From Escherichia ruysiae (GTDB lineage Bacteria > Pseudomonadota > Gammaproteobacteria > Enterobacterales > Enterobacteriaceae): a stretch of 64,000 bases of DNA. Of the stretch, positions 1 to 12,451 are shown in pieces. The stretch covers positions 2,852,001 through 2,916,000 of the forward strand of contig NZ_JAVIWS010000001.1 of the NCBI RefSeq assembly GCF_031323975.1, in the 5' to 3' direction. Numbering within the stretch: the first letter of the stretch is position 1; the number at the start of each line of letters is the position of its first letter. The notes below the pieces were generated by a model, which saw only the letters and a program-made list of their open reading frames with translations, ran no database searches and was not told the DNA's origin. The translations under genes were made by a program, and so were the position numbers.

Positions 1-820
1 GAACCATGTGGTGATTGGCGACGACTCCACTATCGACTTCTCGAAGTATTACCACTTCATTCCGATGCCGGATCTGCGCGCGTTTGCCAATGCGGGCTTC
101 CCGTTCAGCCGGATGGCGGATCTGTCGCAAACCATCACCGTAATGCCGAAAGCGCCCAACGAAGCACAGATGGAAACCTTGCTGAATACCGTTGGCTTTA
201 TCGGCGCGCAGACGGGCTTCCCGGCGATTAACCTGACCGTGACCGATGATGGCAGCACCATTCAGGGGAAAGATGCCGACATCATGATCGTCGGCGGAAT
301 CCCGGACAAATTAAAAGACGACAAGCAGATTGACATGCTGGTACAGGCCACCGAAAGCTGGGTGAAAACGCCAATGCGCCAGACGCTATTCCCGGGTATT
401 GTGCCGGACGAAAACGACCGTGCGGCAGAAACTCAGTCAACGCTGACCTCTTCTGGCGCGATGGCAGCGGTGATTGGCTTCCAGTCACCGTATAACGACC
501 AGCGCAGCGTGATTGCTCTCCTGGCCGACAGTCCGCGCGGTTACGAAATGCTTAACGATGCGGTGAACGATAGCGGCAAACGCGCCACCATGTTCGGCTC
601 GGTAGCGGTGATCCGTGAATCTGGTGTTAACAGTTTGCGGGTCGGCGACATCTATTACGTTGGTCATCTGCCGTGGTTCGAACGTTTGTGGTATGCGCTG
701 GCTAATCACCCGATTCTGTTGGCGGTGCTGGCGGCAATCAGCGTGGTATTGCTGGCCTGGGTACTGTGGCGTCTGTTGCGTATCATCAGCCGTCGTCGTC
801 TTAACCCGGATAATGAGTAA
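1..820 (+). CDS. bcsB: BcsB, cellulose synthase regulatory subunit (3' part only)
   Basis: The reading frame is open from the first base (codons in phase from base 2) and ends at TAA 818-820, giving about the last 272 residues of a protein that is normally near 780 residues. BcsB is the periplasmic, membrane-anchored partner of the cellulose synthase BcsA; it guides the glucan chain across the periplasm. The visible part ends with one hydrophobic segment (about 25 residues, around 700-780) followed by an Arg-rich tail, matching the C-terminal transmembrane anchor that packs against BcsA. bcsZ and bcsC follow directly in the same direction, as in the bcsABZC operon. The N-terminal carbohydrate-binding domains lie outside the window. 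Confidence 0.95.
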   Translation, partial: NHVVIGDDSTIDFSKYYHFIPMPDLRAFANAGFPFSRMADLSQTITVMPKAPNEAQMETLLNTVGFIGAQTGFPAINLTVTDDGSTIQGKDADIMIVGGIPDKLKDDKQIDMLVQATESWVKTPMRQTLFPGIVPDENDRAAETQSTLTSSGAMAAVIGFQSPYNDQRSVIALLADSPRGYEMLNDAVNDSGKRATMFGSVAVIRESGVNSLRVGDIYYVGHLPWFERLWYALANHPILLAVLAAISVVLLAWVLWRLLRIISRRRLNPDNE

Positions 821-826
821 TTGATG

Positions 827-1933
827 ATGAATGTTTTGCGTAGTGGAATTGTGACGATGCTGCTGCTGGCTACCTTTAGTGTTCAGGCAGCCTGCAGTTG
901 GCCTGCCTGGGAGCAGTTCAAAAAGGATTACATCAGTCAGGAAGGGCGCGTCATCGATCCCAGCGACGCGCGCAAAATTACCACCTCCGAAGGGCAAAGC
1001 TACGGCATGTTCTTTGCCCTGGCGGCTAACGACCGTGCGGCTTTCGATAACCTTCTCGACTGGACGCAGAATAATCTTGCCCAGGGCTCATTAAAAGAAC
1101 ATTTGCCCGCCTGGCTATGGGGCAAGAAAGAGAATGCGAAGTGGGAAGTGCTGGACAGCAACTCAGCTTCTGACGGCGATATCTGGATGGCCTGGTCACT
1201 GCTGGAGGCCGGTCGATTGTGGAAAGAGCAACGTTATACTGACATCGGCAGCGCGTTGTTAAAACGCATTGCGCAAGAGGAAGTGGTGACAGTGCCGGGG
1301 CTGGGTTCCATGTTGTTACCGGGCAAAGTGGGTTTTGCCGAGAATAACACCTGGCGTTTTAACCCGAGTTATCTGCCTCCGACGCTGGCGCAGTATTTCA
1401 CCCGCTTTGGCGCACCGTGGACCACGTTGCGCGAAACGAATCAACGTTTATTGCTGGAAACCGCCCCGAAGGGCTTTTCGCCAGACTGGGTACGCTATGA
1501 GAAAGACAAAGGTTGGCAGTTAAAGCCGGAGAAAACGCTGATCAGCAGTTACGACGCTATTCGCGTCTATATGTGGGTTGGCATGATGCCCGACAGCGAT
1601 CCGCAAAAAGCGCGGATGCTCAACCGTTTTAAACCGATGGCGACATTCACCGAGAAAAACGGCTATCCGCCGGAGAAAGTCGATGTCGCTACGGGTAAAG
1701 CGCAGGGTAAAGGGCCAGTCGGTTTTTCTGCGGCTATGTTGCCATTTCTTCAGGATCGTGATGCCCAGGCCGTACAGCGTCAGCGTATTGCCGATAACTT
1801 TCCTGGTAGTGATGCCTATTACAACTATGTGTTGACCCTGTTTGGACAAGGCTGGGATCAACACCGTTTCCGCTTCTCGACAAAAGGTGAGTTATTACCT
1901 GACTGGGGCCAGGAATGCGCAAATTCACACTAA
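827..1933 (+). CDS. bcsZ: BcsZ, periplasmic endo-1,4-beta-glucanase (GH8)
   Basis: 368 residues. Glycoside hydrolase family 8 cellulase that trims nascent cellulose in the periplasm. Residues 1-21 form a signal peptide ending VQA-A. The GH8 signature TSEGQSYGM carries Glu55, the known general acid of E. coli BcsZ, and [11 protein letters not shown] near residue 240 carries the catalytic Asp. Three starts lie in a row (TTG 821, ATG 824, ATG 827); I chose 827 because it gives the family length of 368 and a standard n-region. The gene begins 6 bases after the bcsB stop, and its last 19 bases overlap bcsC, so translation is probably coupled along the cellulose operon. Nothing looks damaged. Confidence 0.96.
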   Translation: MNVLRSGIVTMLLLATFSVQAACSWPAWEQFKKDYISQEGRVIDPSDARKITTSEGQSYGMFFALAANDRAAFDNLLDWTQNNLAQGSLKEHLPAWLWGKKENAKWEVLDSNSASDGDIWMAWSLLEAGRLWKEQRYTDIGSALLKRIAQEEVVTVPGLGSMLLPGKVGFAENNTWRFNPSYLPPTLAQYFTRFGAPWTTLRETNQRLLLETAPKGFSPDWVRYEKDKGWQLKPEKTLISSYDAIRVYMWVGMMPDSDPQKARMLNRFKPMATFTEKNGYPPEKVDVATGKAQGKGPVGFSAAMLPFLQDRDAQAVQRQRIADNFPGSDAYYNYVLTLFGQGWDQHRFRFSTKGELLPDWGQECANSH

Positions 1934-4900
1934 ATATCCTTACGCTTTCCCTCGGTCTGGCCGTGATGCCGATGGTCGAGGCGGCACCAACCGCCCAGCA
2001 ACAGTTGCTGGAACAGGTTCGTGTGGGCGAAGCGACCCACCGCGAAGACCTGGTGCAGCAGTCGCTGTATCGTCTGGAACTTATTGATCCGAATAACCCG
2101 GATGTCGTTGCCGCCCGTTTTCGCTCTCTGTTACGCCAGGGCGATGTTGATGGTGCACAAAAACAGCTCGACCGATTGTCGCAATTAGCGCCGAGTTCAA
2201 ATGCGTATAAATCATCGCGTACCACAATGCTGCTTTCCACGCCGGATGGTCGCCAGGCACTGCAGCAGGCACGATTGCAGGCGACTACCGGTCATGCGGA
2301 AGAAGCCGTGGCGGGTTACAACAAACTGTTCAACGGAGCGCCGCCAGCAGGTGACATTGCCGTCGAGTACTGGAGTACGGTAGCGAAAATTCCGGCTCGC
2401 CGTAGCGAAGCGATTAATCAGCTAAAACGCATCAATGCGGATACGCCGGGCAATACGGGGTTGCAAAATAATCTGGCGCTATTGCTGTTTAGCAGCGATC
2501 GCCGTGACGAAGGTTTTGCCGTCCTGGAACAGATGGCGAAATCGAACGCCGGGCGCGAAGGGGCCTCTAAAATCTGGTACGGGCAGATTAAAGACATGCC
2601 CGTGAGCGACGCCAGCGTGTCGGCACTGAAAAAATATCTCTCTATTTTTAGCGATGGCGATAGTGTGGCGGCTGCGCAATCGCAACTGGCAGAACAACAA
2701 AAGCAACTGGCCGATCCTAATTTCCGCGCCCGTGCGCAAGGTTTAGCGGCGGTGGACTCTGGCATGGCGGGTAAAGCCATTCCCGAACTACAACAGGCGG
2801 TGCGGGCGAACCCGAAAGACAGTGAGGCTCTGGGGGCGCTGGGCCAGGCATATTCTCAGAATGGCGATCGTGCTAATGCGGTGGCGAATCTGGAAAAAGC
2901 CCTCGCGCTGGATCCGCACAACAGCAACAACGACAAATGGAACAGTCTGCTGAAGGTGAATCGCTACTGGCTGGCGATCCAGCAGGGCGATGCTGCGCTG
3001 AAAGCCAATAATCCCGACCGGGCAGAACGCCTGTTCCAGCAGGCGCGCAATGTCGATAACGCCGACAGCTATGCGGTGCTGGGGCTGGGCGATGTGGCGA
3101 TGGCGCGCAAAGATTACCCCGCCGCTGAACGCTATTACCAGCAGACGCTGCGCATGGACAGCGGCAACACTAACGCCGTGCGCGGGCTGGCGAATCTTTA
3201 TCGCCAGCAGTCGCCGGAAAAAGCTGAAGCGTTTATTGCCTCGCTTTCTGCCAGCCAGCGGCGCAGCGTTGATGACATCGAACGCAGCCTGCAAAACGAC
3301 CGTCTGGCACAGCAGGCGGAGGCACTGGAAAATCAGGGTAAATGGGCGCAGGCGGCAGCACTTCAGCGTCAGCGACTGGCGCTCGATCCCGGCAGTGTGT
3401 GGATTACTTACCGGCTTTCGCAGGATCTCTGGCAGGCCGGACAACGCAGCCAGGCCGATACGTTAATGCGCAATCTGGCGCAACAGAAGCCGAACGACCC
3501 GGAGCAGGTTTACGCTTACGGACTGTATCTTTCCGGTCACGACCAGGACAGAGCCGCGCTGGCGCATATCAACAGCCTGCCGCGCGCGCAGTGGAACAGC
3601 AATATTCAGGAACTGGCAAACCGCCTGCAAAGCGATCAGGTACTGGAAACTGCCAGCCGCCTGCGTGAAAGCGGCAAAGAGGCAGAAGCGGAAGCGATGC
3701 TGCGCCAGCAGCCACCGTCCACGCGCATTGACCTCACCCTGGCCGACTGGGCGCAGCAGCGACGTGATGACACCGCCGCCCGCGCGGCGTATCAGAATGT
3801 CCTGACGCGGGAGCCAGCTAACGTTGATGCCATTCTTGGCCTGACGGAAGTGGATATCGCCGCCGGTGACAAAGCGGCGGCACGCAGCCAGCTGGCGAAA
3901 CTGCCCGCCACCGACAATACCTCACTGAATACACAGCGGCGCGTGGCGCTGGTACAGGCGCAGCTTGGCGATACCGCAGCGGCGCAGCAGACGTTTAACA
4001 AGCTGATCCCGCAGGCAAAATCTCAGCCGCCGTCGATGGAAAGTGCGATGGTACTGCGTGATGGTGCAGGGTTTGAAGCGCAGGCGGGCGATCCGGAGCA
4101 GGCGCTGGAAACCTACAAAGACGCGATGGTCGCATCCGGTGTGACCACGACGCGTCCGCAGGATAACGACACCTTTACCCGTCTGACCCGTAACGATGAG
4201 AAGGACGACTGGCTGAAGCGCGGCGTGCGCAGCGATGCGGCGGATCTCTATCGCCAGCAGGATCTTAACGTCACCCTGGAGCACGACTACTGGGGATCGA
4301 GCGGCACCGGTGGCTATTCCGACCTGAAAGCGCACACCACCATGTTGCAGGTGGATGCACCGTATTCTGACGGACGGATGTTCTTTCGCAGTGATTTCGT
4401 CAATATGAATGTCGGCAGTTTTTCCGCCGACGCTGAGGGTAAATGGGATAACAACTGGGGCACCTGTACGTTGCAGGACTGTAGCGGCAACCGCAGCCAG
4501 TCGGATTCCGGCGCCAGCGTGGCGGTCGGCTGGCGAAATGACGTCTGGAGCTGGGATATCGGTACCACGCCGATGGGCTTCAACGTGGTGGATGTGGTCG
4601 GCGGCATCAGTTACAGCGATGATATCGGGCCGCTTGGTTACACCGTTAACGCCCATCGTCGCCCCATCTCCAGTTCGTTACTGGCCTTTGGCGGGCAGAA
4701 AGACTCTCCGGGCAATACCGGGAAAAAATGGGGCGGTGTGCGTGCCGATGGCGTGGGGCTGAGTCTGAGCTACGATAAAGGTGAAGCGAACGGCGTCTGG
4801 GCATCCCTTAGCGGCGACCAGTTAACCGGCAAAAATGTCGAAGATAACTGGCGCGTGCGCTGGATGACGGGCTATTACTATAAGGTCATCAACCAGAATA

Positions 4901-5388
4901 ATCGCCGTGTGACCATTGGCCTGAACAATATGATCTGGCATTACGACAAAGACCTGAGTGGGTACTCACTCGGTCAGGGCGGTTACTACAGCCCGCAGGA
5001 ATACCTGTCGTTTGCCATACCGGTGATGTGGCGTGAGCGGACGGAAAACTGGTCGTGGGAGCTGGGCGCGTCTGGCTCGTGGTCGCATTCGCGCACCAAA
5101 ACCATGCCGCGTTATCCGCTGATGAACCTGATCCCGACGGACTGGAAAGAGGATGCCGCCAGCCAGACCAACGACGGCGGCAGCAGTCAGGGCTTTGGCT
5201 ACACGGCGCGGGCGTTACTTGAGCGTCGGGTCACGTCCAACTGGTTTGTCGGCACGGCAATCGATATCCAGCAGGCGAAAGATTATGCGCCAAGCCATTT
5301 CCTGCTCTACGTGCGGTATTCCGCCGCCGGATGGCAGGGCGACATGGATTTACCGCCGCAGCCGCTGATACCTTACGCCGACTGGTAA
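1915..5388 (+). CDS. bcsC: BcsC, cellulose export TPR/outer-membrane channel protein
   Basis: 1157 residues, the usual length. BcsC carries the finished cellulose chain through the periplasm and outer membrane. A signal peptide covers about residues 1-24 (ending VEA-A). Residues ~30-780 are Ala/Gln-rich helical repeats with typical TPR spacing (for example the A-L-x-x-L-G-x-A-Y/D patterns near 300-330 and 375-410). The last ~340 residues are rich in Gly, Trp and Tyr with alternating strands and end in a terminal aromatic (Trp), as in the BCSC_C beta-barrel. It starts inside the bcsZ 3' end (19-base overlap). The gene is intact, so cellulose export should be possible if the upstream bcs genes are also intact, which this window cannot show. 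Confidence 0.96.
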   Translation: MRKFTLNILTLSLGLAVMPMVEAAPTAQQQLLEQVRVGEATHREDLVQQSLYRLELIDPNNPDVVAARFRSLLRQGDVDGAQKQLDRLSQLAPSSNAYKSSRTTMLLSTPDGRQALQQARLQATTGHAEEAVAGYNKLFNGAPPAGDIAVEYWSTVAKIPARRSEAINQLKRINADTPGNTGLQNNLALLLFSSDRRDEGFAVLEQMAKSNAGREGASKIWYGQIKDMPVSDASVSALKKYLSIFSDGDSVAAAQSQLAEQQKQLADPNFRARAQGLAAVDSGMAGKAIPELQQAVRANPKDSEALGALGQAYSQNGDRANAVANLEKALALDPHNSNNDKWNSLLKVNRYWLAIQQGDAALKANNPDRAERLFQQARNVDNADSYAVLGLGDVAMARKDYPAAERYYQQTLRMDSGNTNAVRGLANLYRQQSPEKAEAFIASLSASQRRSVDDIERSLQNDRLAQQAEALENQGKWAQAAALQRQRLALDPGSVWITYRLSQDLWQAGQRSQADTLMRNLAQQKPNDPEQVYAYGLYLSGHDQDRAALAHINSLPRAQWNSNIQELANRLQSDQVLETASRLRESGKEAEAEAMLRQQPPSTRIDLTLADWAQQRRDDTAARAAYQNVLTREPANVDAILGLTEVDIAAGDKAAARSQLAKLPATDNTSLNTQRRVALVQAQLGDTAAAQQTFNKLIPQAKSQPPSMESAMVLRDGAGFEAQAGDPEQALETYKDAMVASGVTTTRPQDNDTFTRLTRNDEKDDWLKRGVRSDAADLYRQQDLNVTLEHDYWGSSGTGGYSDLKAHTTMLQVDAPYSDGRMFFRSDFVNMNVGSFSADAEGKWDNNWGTCTLQDCSGNRSQSDSGASVAVGWRNDVWSWDIGTTPMGFNVVDVVGGISYSDDIGPLGYTVNAHRRPISSSLLAFGGQKDSPGNTGKKWGGVRADGVGLSLSYDKGEANGVWASLSGDQLTGKNVEDNWRVRWMTGYYYKVINQNNRRVTIGLNNMIWHYDKDLSGYSLGQGGYYSPQEYLSFAIPVMWRERTENWSWELGASGSWSHSRTKTMPRYPLMNLIPTDWKEDAASQTNDGGSSQGFGYTARALLERRVTSNWFVGTAIDIQQAKDYAPSHFLLYVRYSAAGWQGDMDLPPQPLIPYADW

Positions 5389-5469
5389 GTTTTCAGATAG
5401 CGCCTCTCTTAATGCCGCTGCGATCGGGTATACTCGGGCGGCAATCTGGGATTTCCGGGGGGAGACAAT

Positions 5470-7458
5470 TTGCGCGTTAGTCGCTCGTTAACAATTAAGC
5501 AGATGGCAATGGTGGCGGCCGTTGTCATGGTGTTTGTTTTTATTTTTTGCACTGTTTTGCTGTTCCACCTGGTACAGCAGAATCGCTATAACACGGCTAC
5601 GCAACTGGAAAGCATTGCTCGCTCTGTCCGCGAACCCTTATCTTCCGCCATTTTAAAAGGTGATATTCCCCAGGCGGAAGCTATTCTTGCCAGCATAAAA
5701 CCAGCGGGCGTGGTCAGTCGCGCCGACGTGGTGCTGCCTAATCAGTTCCAGGCACTGCGTAAAAGTTTTATTCCAGAGCGCCCGGTGCCGGTGACGTTCA
5801 CCCGACTGTTTGAGTTACCGGTACAAATCTCGCTGGGCGTCTACTCGCTGGAACGTCCTGCTACCCCGCAGCCGATTGCCTATCTGGTGTTACAGGCGGA
5901 TTCCTTCCGCATGTACAAGTTCGTGATGAGCACTGTCTCTACGTTAGTGACCATTTACTTACTTTTGTCGCTGATCCTGACGGTGGCGATTAGCTGGTGC
6001 ATTAATCGACTGATATTACATCCTTTACGCAATATCGCTCGCGAGCTAAACGCCATTCCACCGCAAGAGATTGTCGGTCATCAACTGGCCTTGCCGCGTC
6101 TGCACCAGGACGACGAAATCGGTATGCTGGTGCGTAGTTACAACCTCAATCAGCAATTGTTGCAGCGCCATTATGAAGAACAGTGCGAAAACGCGATGCG
6201 TTTCCCGGTGTCGGATTTGCCAAACAAAGCCTTGCTGATGGAGATGCTGGAACAGGTGGTCGCACGTAAACAAACCACCGCACTGATGATCATCACTTGT
6301 GAAACGTTACGTGATACTGCTGGCGTGCTGAAAGAGGCGCAGCGGGAAATCCTGCTACTGACGCTGGTGGAGAAAATCAAATCGGTGCTGTCGCCACGCA
6401 TGATCCTCGCACAGGTCAGTGGCTATGACTTCGCTGTGATCGCTAATGGTGTACAGGAACCGTGGCACGCTATCACATTAGGTCAGCAAGTGCTCACTAT
6501 CATGAGTGAACGCTTGCCGATTGAACGTATTCAGCTACGTCCGCACTGTAGCATCGGTGTGGCGATGTTCTATGGCGATCTCACTGCCGAACAACTTTAT
6601 GGTCGTGCTATTTCGGCGGCATTTACCGCCCGTCATAAAGGGAAGAATCAGATTCAGTTCTATGATCCACAGCAGATGGAAGAAGCTCAACAACGGTTGA
6701 CGGAAGAGAGCGATATCCTTAATGCACTGGAAAATCATAAGTTTGCTATTTGGCTACAGCCACAGGTGGAGATGACCAGCGGCAAACTCGTCAGCGCGGA
6801 AGCGTTGCTGCGCATCCAGCAAGCGGATGGCACCTGGGAACTGCCGGATGGCTTAATCGATCGTATTGAGTCCTGTGGGCTGATGGTTACCGTCGGTCAT
6901 TGGGTGCTGGAGGAATCCTGTCGACTGCTTGCTGCCTGGCAAGAGCGCGGCATTATGTTGCCATTATCGGTGAATCTCTCGGCGCTACAGTTGATGCACC
7001 CAAATATGGTGCCGGATATGCTGGGGTTATTAACTCGTTATCGTATTCAGCCTGGAACGTTGATCCTGGAGGTCACGGAAAGCCGACGCATTGATGACCC
7101 TCACGCGGCGGTGGCGATCCTTCGTCCGCTGCGCAACGCCGGCGTACAGGTGGCGCTGGATGATTTCGGCATGGGTTACGCAGGGCTGCGTCAGTTGCAG
7201 CATATGAAATCGTTGCCAATAGACGTGCTGAAAATCGACAAAATGTTTGTTGAGGGCTTACCGGAAGATAGCAGCATGATTGCTGCAATTATCATGCTGG
7301 CACAAAGCCTGAATCTGCAAATGATTGCTGAAGGCGTAGAAACGGAAGCGCAACGCGACTGGCTGGCAAAAGCAGGTGTTGGTATTGCCCAGGGCTTCCT
7401 TTTTGCTCGTCCACTCCCTATTGAAATCTTCGAAGAGAGTTACCTGGAAGAAAAGTAG
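5470..7458 (+). CDS. pdeK: PdeK, membrane c-di-GMP phosphodiesterase (HAMP-degenerate GGDEF-EAL)
   Basis: Up to 662 residues (former name yhjK). Two membrane segments (about 10-35 and 155-180) flank a periplasmic sensor part; a HAMP-like stretch follows, then a GGDEF-like domain and an EAL domain. The GGDEF signature is degenerate (SGYDF near residue 318), so cyclase activity is unlikely. The EAL domain keeps EALLR near 440 and DDFGMG near 565, as expected of an active phosphodiesterase. Start choice: TTG at 5470 is preceded by a strong GGGGGGAG (5457-5464) at proper spacing, while ATG at 5503 (651 residues, the commonly annotated form) has only a weak site. It lies 81 bases behind bcsC, which suggests a role in local c-di-GMP control of cellulose, by inference. 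Confidence 0.93.
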   Translation: MRVSRSLTIKQMAMVAAVVMVFVFIFCTVLLFHLVQQNRYNTATQLESIARSVREPLSSAILKGDIPQAEAILASIKPAGVVSRADVVLPNQFQALRKSFIPERPVPVTFTRLFELPVQISLGVYSLERPATPQPIAYLVLQADSFRMYKFVMSTVSTLVTIYLLLSLILTVAISWCINRLILHPLRNIARELNAIPPQEIVGHQLALPRLHQDDEIGMLVRSYNLNQQLLQRHYEEQCENAMRFPVSDLPNKALLMEMLEQVVARKQTTALMIITCETLRDTAGVLKEAQREILLLTLVEKIKSVLSPRMILAQVSGYDFAVIANGVQEPWHAITLGQQVLTIMSERLPIERIQLRPHCSIGVAMFYGDLTAEQLYGRAISAAFTARHKGKNQIQFYDPQQMEEAQQRLTEESDILNALENHKFAIWLQPQVEMTSGKLVSAEALLRIQQADGTWELPDGLIDRIESCGLMVTVGHWVLEESCRLLAAWQERGIMLPLSVNLSALQLMHPNMVPDMLGLLTRYRIQPGTLILEVTESRRIDDPHAAVAILRPLRNAGVQVALDDFGMGYAGLRQLQHMKSLPIDVLKIDKMFVEGLPEDSSMIAAIIMLAQSLNLQMIAEGVETEAQRDWLAKAGVGIAQGFLFARPLPIEIFEESYLEEK

Positions 7459-7604
7459 CTACCCCAAACTGATTACAAAACTTTAAAAAGTGCTGGTTTG
7501 TGCGAGCCAGTTCAAACTTTTTAACCTTTTTGTTTCAATTATGATCCAGGTACATTTCTGTGATGTTGTCTGGGTGTTATTTTAAGGCCGCAGGTACTCC
7601 ATAA

Positions 7605-8927
<1,323 letters not shown>

Positions 8928-8941
8928 TCTCACCACTTATG

Positions 8942-8972
8942 CCCGCACTCCCTTCCCCGAGTGCGGGTGTTT
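8942..8972 (+). terminator. Terminator hairpin 1 after dctA
   Basis: Perfect 9-bp stem CCCGCACTC / GAGTGCGGG with an 8-base loop, followed by TGTTTG. It lies 15 bases after the dctA stop. The tail is only moderately T-rich. Confidence 0.75.
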
Positions 8973-8992
8973 GAGCATAATTGCCCCCTGTG

Positions 8993-9030
8993 CCCGAACT
9001 TACCACCTGGGTGAGTTCGGGTTTATTTCA
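8993..9030 (+). terminator. Terminator hairpin 2 after dctA
   Basis: Second stem CCCGAACT / AGTTCGGG followed by TTTATTTCA, 20 bases after the first hairpin. The two act as a tandem terminator between dctA and yhjJ. Confidence 0.7.
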
Positions 9031-9146
9031 CTTCCTCCGTGACATTTTTATGTTCTTGCGGTCTAACACGAAGTGTTTTTAACGTCATTTAGGCTGACCG
9101 ATAGCGGGCAGTCTTTTATTACCAGGATAGTTGATCAGGGGTTCAC

Positions 9147-10643
9147 ATGCAGGGCACAAAAATTCGACTTTTAGCGGGCGGTTTGCTGGTGATGGCCACT
9201 GCTGGCTATGTGCAGGCAGATGCGCTCCAGCCTGATCCAGCATGGCAACAGGGGACGCTCGCCAACGGTTTACAGTGGCAAGTGCTGACCACGCCCCAGC
9301 GTCCCAGCGATCGTGTTGAAATTCGCCTGCTGGTTAATACCGGTTCGCTCGCCGAAAGTACACAACAGAGCGGTTACAGTCATGCCATTCCTCGTATTGC
9401 GCTGACGCAAAGCGGTGGTCTGGAAGCGGCACAGGCACGTTCATTGTGGCAGCAGGGGATCGACCCTAAGCGCCCGATGCCGCCGGTGATCGTCTCTTAC
9501 GACACCACGCTGTTTAATCTGAGTTTGCCAAATAATCGTAACGATCTGCTGAAAGAGGCGCTCTCTTATCTGGCGAATGCGACCGGCAAGCTGACCATCA
9601 CACCAGAAACGGTTAACCATGCGCTGCAAAGCCAGGATATGGTGGCAACCTGGCCTGCCGACACTAAAGAAGGCTGGTGGCGCTATCGTCTGAAAGGATC
9701 AACTTTGTTAGGTCACGATCCTGCCGATCCGCTGAAAAAGCCCGTTGAAGCGGAAAAGATTAAAGATTTCTACCAGAAATGGTACACCCCAGATGCAATG
9801 ACGCTGCTGGTGGTGGGGAACGTTGATGCGCGCTCGGTTGTCGACCAAATCAACAAAACGTTTGGCGAACTGAAAGGCAAACGTGAAACACCGGCTCCGG
9901 TGCCGACGCTTTCTCCGCTGCGTGCGGAAGCGGTGAGCATTATGACCGACGCGGTGCGCCAGGATCGGTTATCTATCATGTGGGACACGCCGTGGCAGCC
10001 GATTCGTGAGTCAGCCGCACTGCTGCGCTACTGGCGCGCGGACCTGGCTCGTGAGGCGCTGTTCTGGCATGTTCAGCAAGCATTAAGCGCCAATAACAGC
10101 AAAGACATCGGCCTTGGATTTGATTGCCGAGTGCTGTATCTGCGTGCGCAATGTGCCATCAACATCGAGTCACCAAACGACAAGCTGAACAGCAACCTTA
10201 ATCTGGTGGCGCGTGAACTGGCGAAAGTCCGCGATAAAGGTCTGCCGGAAGAAGAGTTCAACGCCCTGGTCGCGCAAAAGAAACTGGAGCTGCAGAAACT
10301 GTTTGCCGCCTATGCACGAGCTGATACCGATATTCTGATGGGGCAGCGGATGCGTTCACTGCAAAATCAGGTTGTCGATATTGCACCGGAGCAATATCAG
10401 AAACTGCGTCAGGATTTCCTTAACAGCCTGACGGTAGAGATGTTAAATCAGGATCTGCGTCAGCAGTTGTCGAACGACATGGCGTTAATTCTGCTGCAGC
10501 CGAAAGGCGAGCCGGAATTTAACATGAAATCGTTGCAGGCTGCCTGGGATCAAATCATGGCGCCATCGACTACGGCTGCGGCGACGTCTGTCGCCACGGA
10601 TGATGTGCATCCTGAAGTGACGGATATTCCACCCGCGCAGTAA
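9147..10643 (+). CDS. yhjJ: YhjJ, periplasmic M16-family peptidase-like protein without the zinc motif
   Basis: 498 residues, full length. The N-terminus is a clear signal peptide (about 1-24, ending VQA-D), so the protein should be periplasmic. The fold is that of an insulinase/pitrilysin (M16) peptidase: an N-terminal A-N-G-L start near residue 36 and the processing-peptidase inactive-domain pattern with WYTPDAMTLLVVGNVD near 215. The zinc-binding HxxEH motif, expected where the sequence reads GYSHAIPRI (about 73-81), is missing: only the first His of the pattern is present. Catalysis by the usual mechanism is therefore unlikely. Function is not known to me; a chaperone-like or partner role is only a guess. 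It is a single gene downstream of the dctA terminators. Confidence 0.9.
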   Translation: MQGTKIRLLAGGLLVMATAGYVQADALQPDPAWQQGTLANGLQWQVLTTPQRPSDRVEIRLLVNTGSLAESTQQSGYSHAIPRIALTQSGGLEAAQARSLWQQGIDPKRPMPPVIVSYDTTLFNLSLPNNRNDLLKEALSYLANATGKLTITPETVNHALQSQDMVATWPADTKEGWWRYRLKGSTLLGHDPADPLKKPVEAEKIKDFYQKWYTPDAMTLLVVGNVDARSVVDQINKTFGELKGKRETPAPVPTLSPLRAEAVSIMTDAVRQDRLSIMWDTPWQPIRESAALLRYWRADLAREALFWHVQQALSANNSKDIGLGFDCRVLYLRAQCAINIESPNDKLNSNLNLVARELAKVRDKGLPEEEFNALVAQKKLELQKLFAAYARADTDILMGQRMRSLQNQVVDIAPEQYQKLRQDFLNSLTVEMLNQDLRQQLSNDMALILLQPKGEPEFNMKSLQAAWDQIMAPSTTAAATSVATDDVHPEVTDIPPAQ

Positions 10644-10812
10644 TAAATAATCCGGCAGCGTTTCTTCTGCGCTGCCGGGATTAACGGTAGTGAATATACC
10701 CGCAGATATTTTTCCAGGCACGGCGGTAGCGTGCGGATAATTACTGACTGCTGTGGTTTATGTAAAAGGAAGTAACCACACTTTGTGAACGTAACGTGCT
10801 AAAGGAATATAA

Positions 10813-11394
10813 ATGCGCTACAAAGTCACACTGTTCTTGCCGATTATGATTCTCTGTTGAACAGCTCTCTATTCCTGCAACAAAAATTTTCTTTTACTTT
10901 GGGATGCGAATAATATTTATGTCAGTACAAGAAATAATATCGATAAAGACAAGGTAAAAATAGAATTCGGTATCAGTGTCAATACGATCAACCGAGAAAC
11001 GGATGCCGAATTATTTGCTGACAGAGCGAAGTATACAGTTCTCTTCGACGGTAACCTGAAAAACAGGATGATAAACGAGTACGGCGAAAATGATTTTTTA
11101 ATTACCTATGATGACCGCTGCTATTTATCATTTCGTCAATTTAAAACTAATCATCGTCATCAACATGATTATTATTTTGACTTATTTAACACTAATGGGA
11201 ATGTTTTCGTCACGGTCGAAATTAAAGGTGAGAACCCGCTTAAATTTACGCGTAGTTTGAATGATATGCGTCAGCAGTTTATTTCAAATCATCAGCACCG
11301 CTCGGTTCATCCCTGCAAGAAGATTAACGGAGAACGAATATCTACCCGTTCTCCGCCAAAAACCATTACGCTGGCATCGCCTCACGCGGGATAA
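10813..11394 (+). pseudogene. Lipoprotein-like gene with one in-frame TGA
   Basis: Starting at ATG 10813, with AAAGGAA 6 bases upstream, the frame reads a typical signal peptide (Met-Arg-Tyr-Lys, then hydrophobic), is stopped by TGA at codon 16 (10858-10860), and then stays open for 178 codons to TAA 11392-11394. If the stop is ignored, the peptide continues TALYSCNKN, with LYSC resembling a lipobox, so the parent was probably a small outer-membrane or periplasmic lipoprotein of about 190 residues. The mature part is polar, Asn/Asp-rich and rich in aromatic residues. The base composition is more A+T-rich than the neighbours, suggesting acquisition. The last ~10 codons run into the 3' end of kdgK. 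I do not recognise the family. An in-frame ATG at 11068 could give a 108-residue fragment. Confidence 0.6.
11329..11354 (-). terminator. Hairpin behind kdgK
   Basis: Inverted repeat GGAGAACG / CGTTCTCC with a 10-base loop, 12 bases beyond the kdgK stop. The U tract on the minus strand is weak, so termination is plausible but not certain. Confidence 0.5.
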
Positions 11395-12295
11395 TCGCGC
11401 CGCGATACTGGATAACTGTACTTGCAGTCAAATGTCCACGTTTCGCTGCTTCTTCTGCACTTCCCCCGGTCAGGCGTACCGCCAGATAACCGGCGCTGAA
11501 AGAGTCACCCGCAGCGGTGGTGTCGATCACTTTTTCTTTCGGCAGTTTCACCGCAGGAACATCAACTAACCCTTCGCCAGCAATGGACACCAGGCAAGAA
11601 TCCGCCCCGCGTTTTACCACCACTTCTTTCACGCCTGCGTTATGGGTACGCGCAATGACGTCTTCCACCGGCTGTTGACCCCACAGCGCGTCTTCATCGT
11701 CCAGCGTCAGGAAGGCGATATCTGTGCATTCCAGCATTTGCTGGTACACCTGCTGCGTATCTTCTTTGCTCGCCCACAGGCGCGGACGGTAGTTATTGTC
11801 GAAAATGACCTTCCCGCCGTTGGCACGGCATTCGCGCAACAGAGAAAGCAGCTTCTCGCGGCTGGTCGGGCTTAAGATCGCCAGGCTAATCCCGCTAAGG
11901 TAAAGGTAATCGAAATTCGCCAGCTCTTCACAAATCGCTGCTGACTGCTCGCTCTCCAGCCAGAATTTAGCTGCGGCTTCGTTACGCCAGTAGTAGAAAG
12001 TGCGTTCGCCAGTGCTATCGGTTTCAATGTAGTAAAGACCCGGCAGGCGGTTTTCCATCCGTTGGGTCAGGGACGTATCGACGTTCTCGCCGTGCCAGGC
12101 GTCCAGCATCTGCTGACTAAAACTGTCCGTCCCCAGCGCCGTTACGTAGTGAACGGTTAATGCCGCAGGATCGACCTGACGAGCGATGTAGACGGAAGTA
12201 TTCAGGGTATCGCCGCCGAAACCGCGCTTAACGTCTGCGCCTTTCTCGGAAAGCTCAATCATGCATTCGCCAATCACGGCAATCTTTTTGGACAT
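11366..12295 (-). CDS. kdgK: KdgK, 2-dehydro-3-deoxygluconokinase
   Basis: 309 residues. Phosphorylates 2-keto-3-deoxygluconate with ATP to give KDPG, the entry to the Entner-Doudoroff aldolase step in hexuronate breakdown. PfkB/ribokinase family: N-terminal GECMIELS, the glycine motif FGGDTLNTS near residue 28, and the C-terminal PfkB signature DTTAAGDSFSAGY with the catalytic Asp near 250. I chose the start MSKKIAVIG at 12295; the frame is open 33 codons further up, but that extension has no family similarity. It is divergent from pdeH, with about 230 bases between them. KdgR control is known in E. coli, but I did not identify a clear KdgR box here. Confidence 0.96.
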   Translation of the reverse strand: MSKKIAVIGECMIELSEKGADVKRGFGGDTLNTSVYIARQVDPAALTVHYVTALGTDSFSQQMLDAWHGENVDTSLTQRMENRLPGLYYIETDSTGERTFYYWRNEAAAKFWLESEQSAAICEELANFDYLYLSGISLAILSPTSREKLLSLLRECRANGGKVIFDNNYRPRLWASKEDTQQVYQQMLECTDIAFLTLDDEDALWGQQPVEDVIARTHNAGVKEVVVKRGADSCLVSIAGEGLVDVPAVKLPKEKVIDTTAAGDSFSAGYLAVRLTGGSAEEAAKRGHLTASTVIQYRGAIIPREAMPA

Positions 12296-12451
12296 AGTCG
12301 TGAACCTGATCTGTAAAAAATTAGCGTTAGTTTGCGCTGTGGTGGTTTGCTGGTCAACTATATTAAAACGCTGTTCCATTATTTTTTTGAGCAAGAACGT
12401 ATTCCTGGAAGATTCCGTCGTTGTGTGGGCAAATTAACTTCTCTCTGGCGG

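Noticed and set aside
10858-10860. In-frame TGA considered as a selenocysteine codon
   Set aside because: No hairpin of SECIS type follows directly, and a selenocysteine inside a signal peptide would make no sense.
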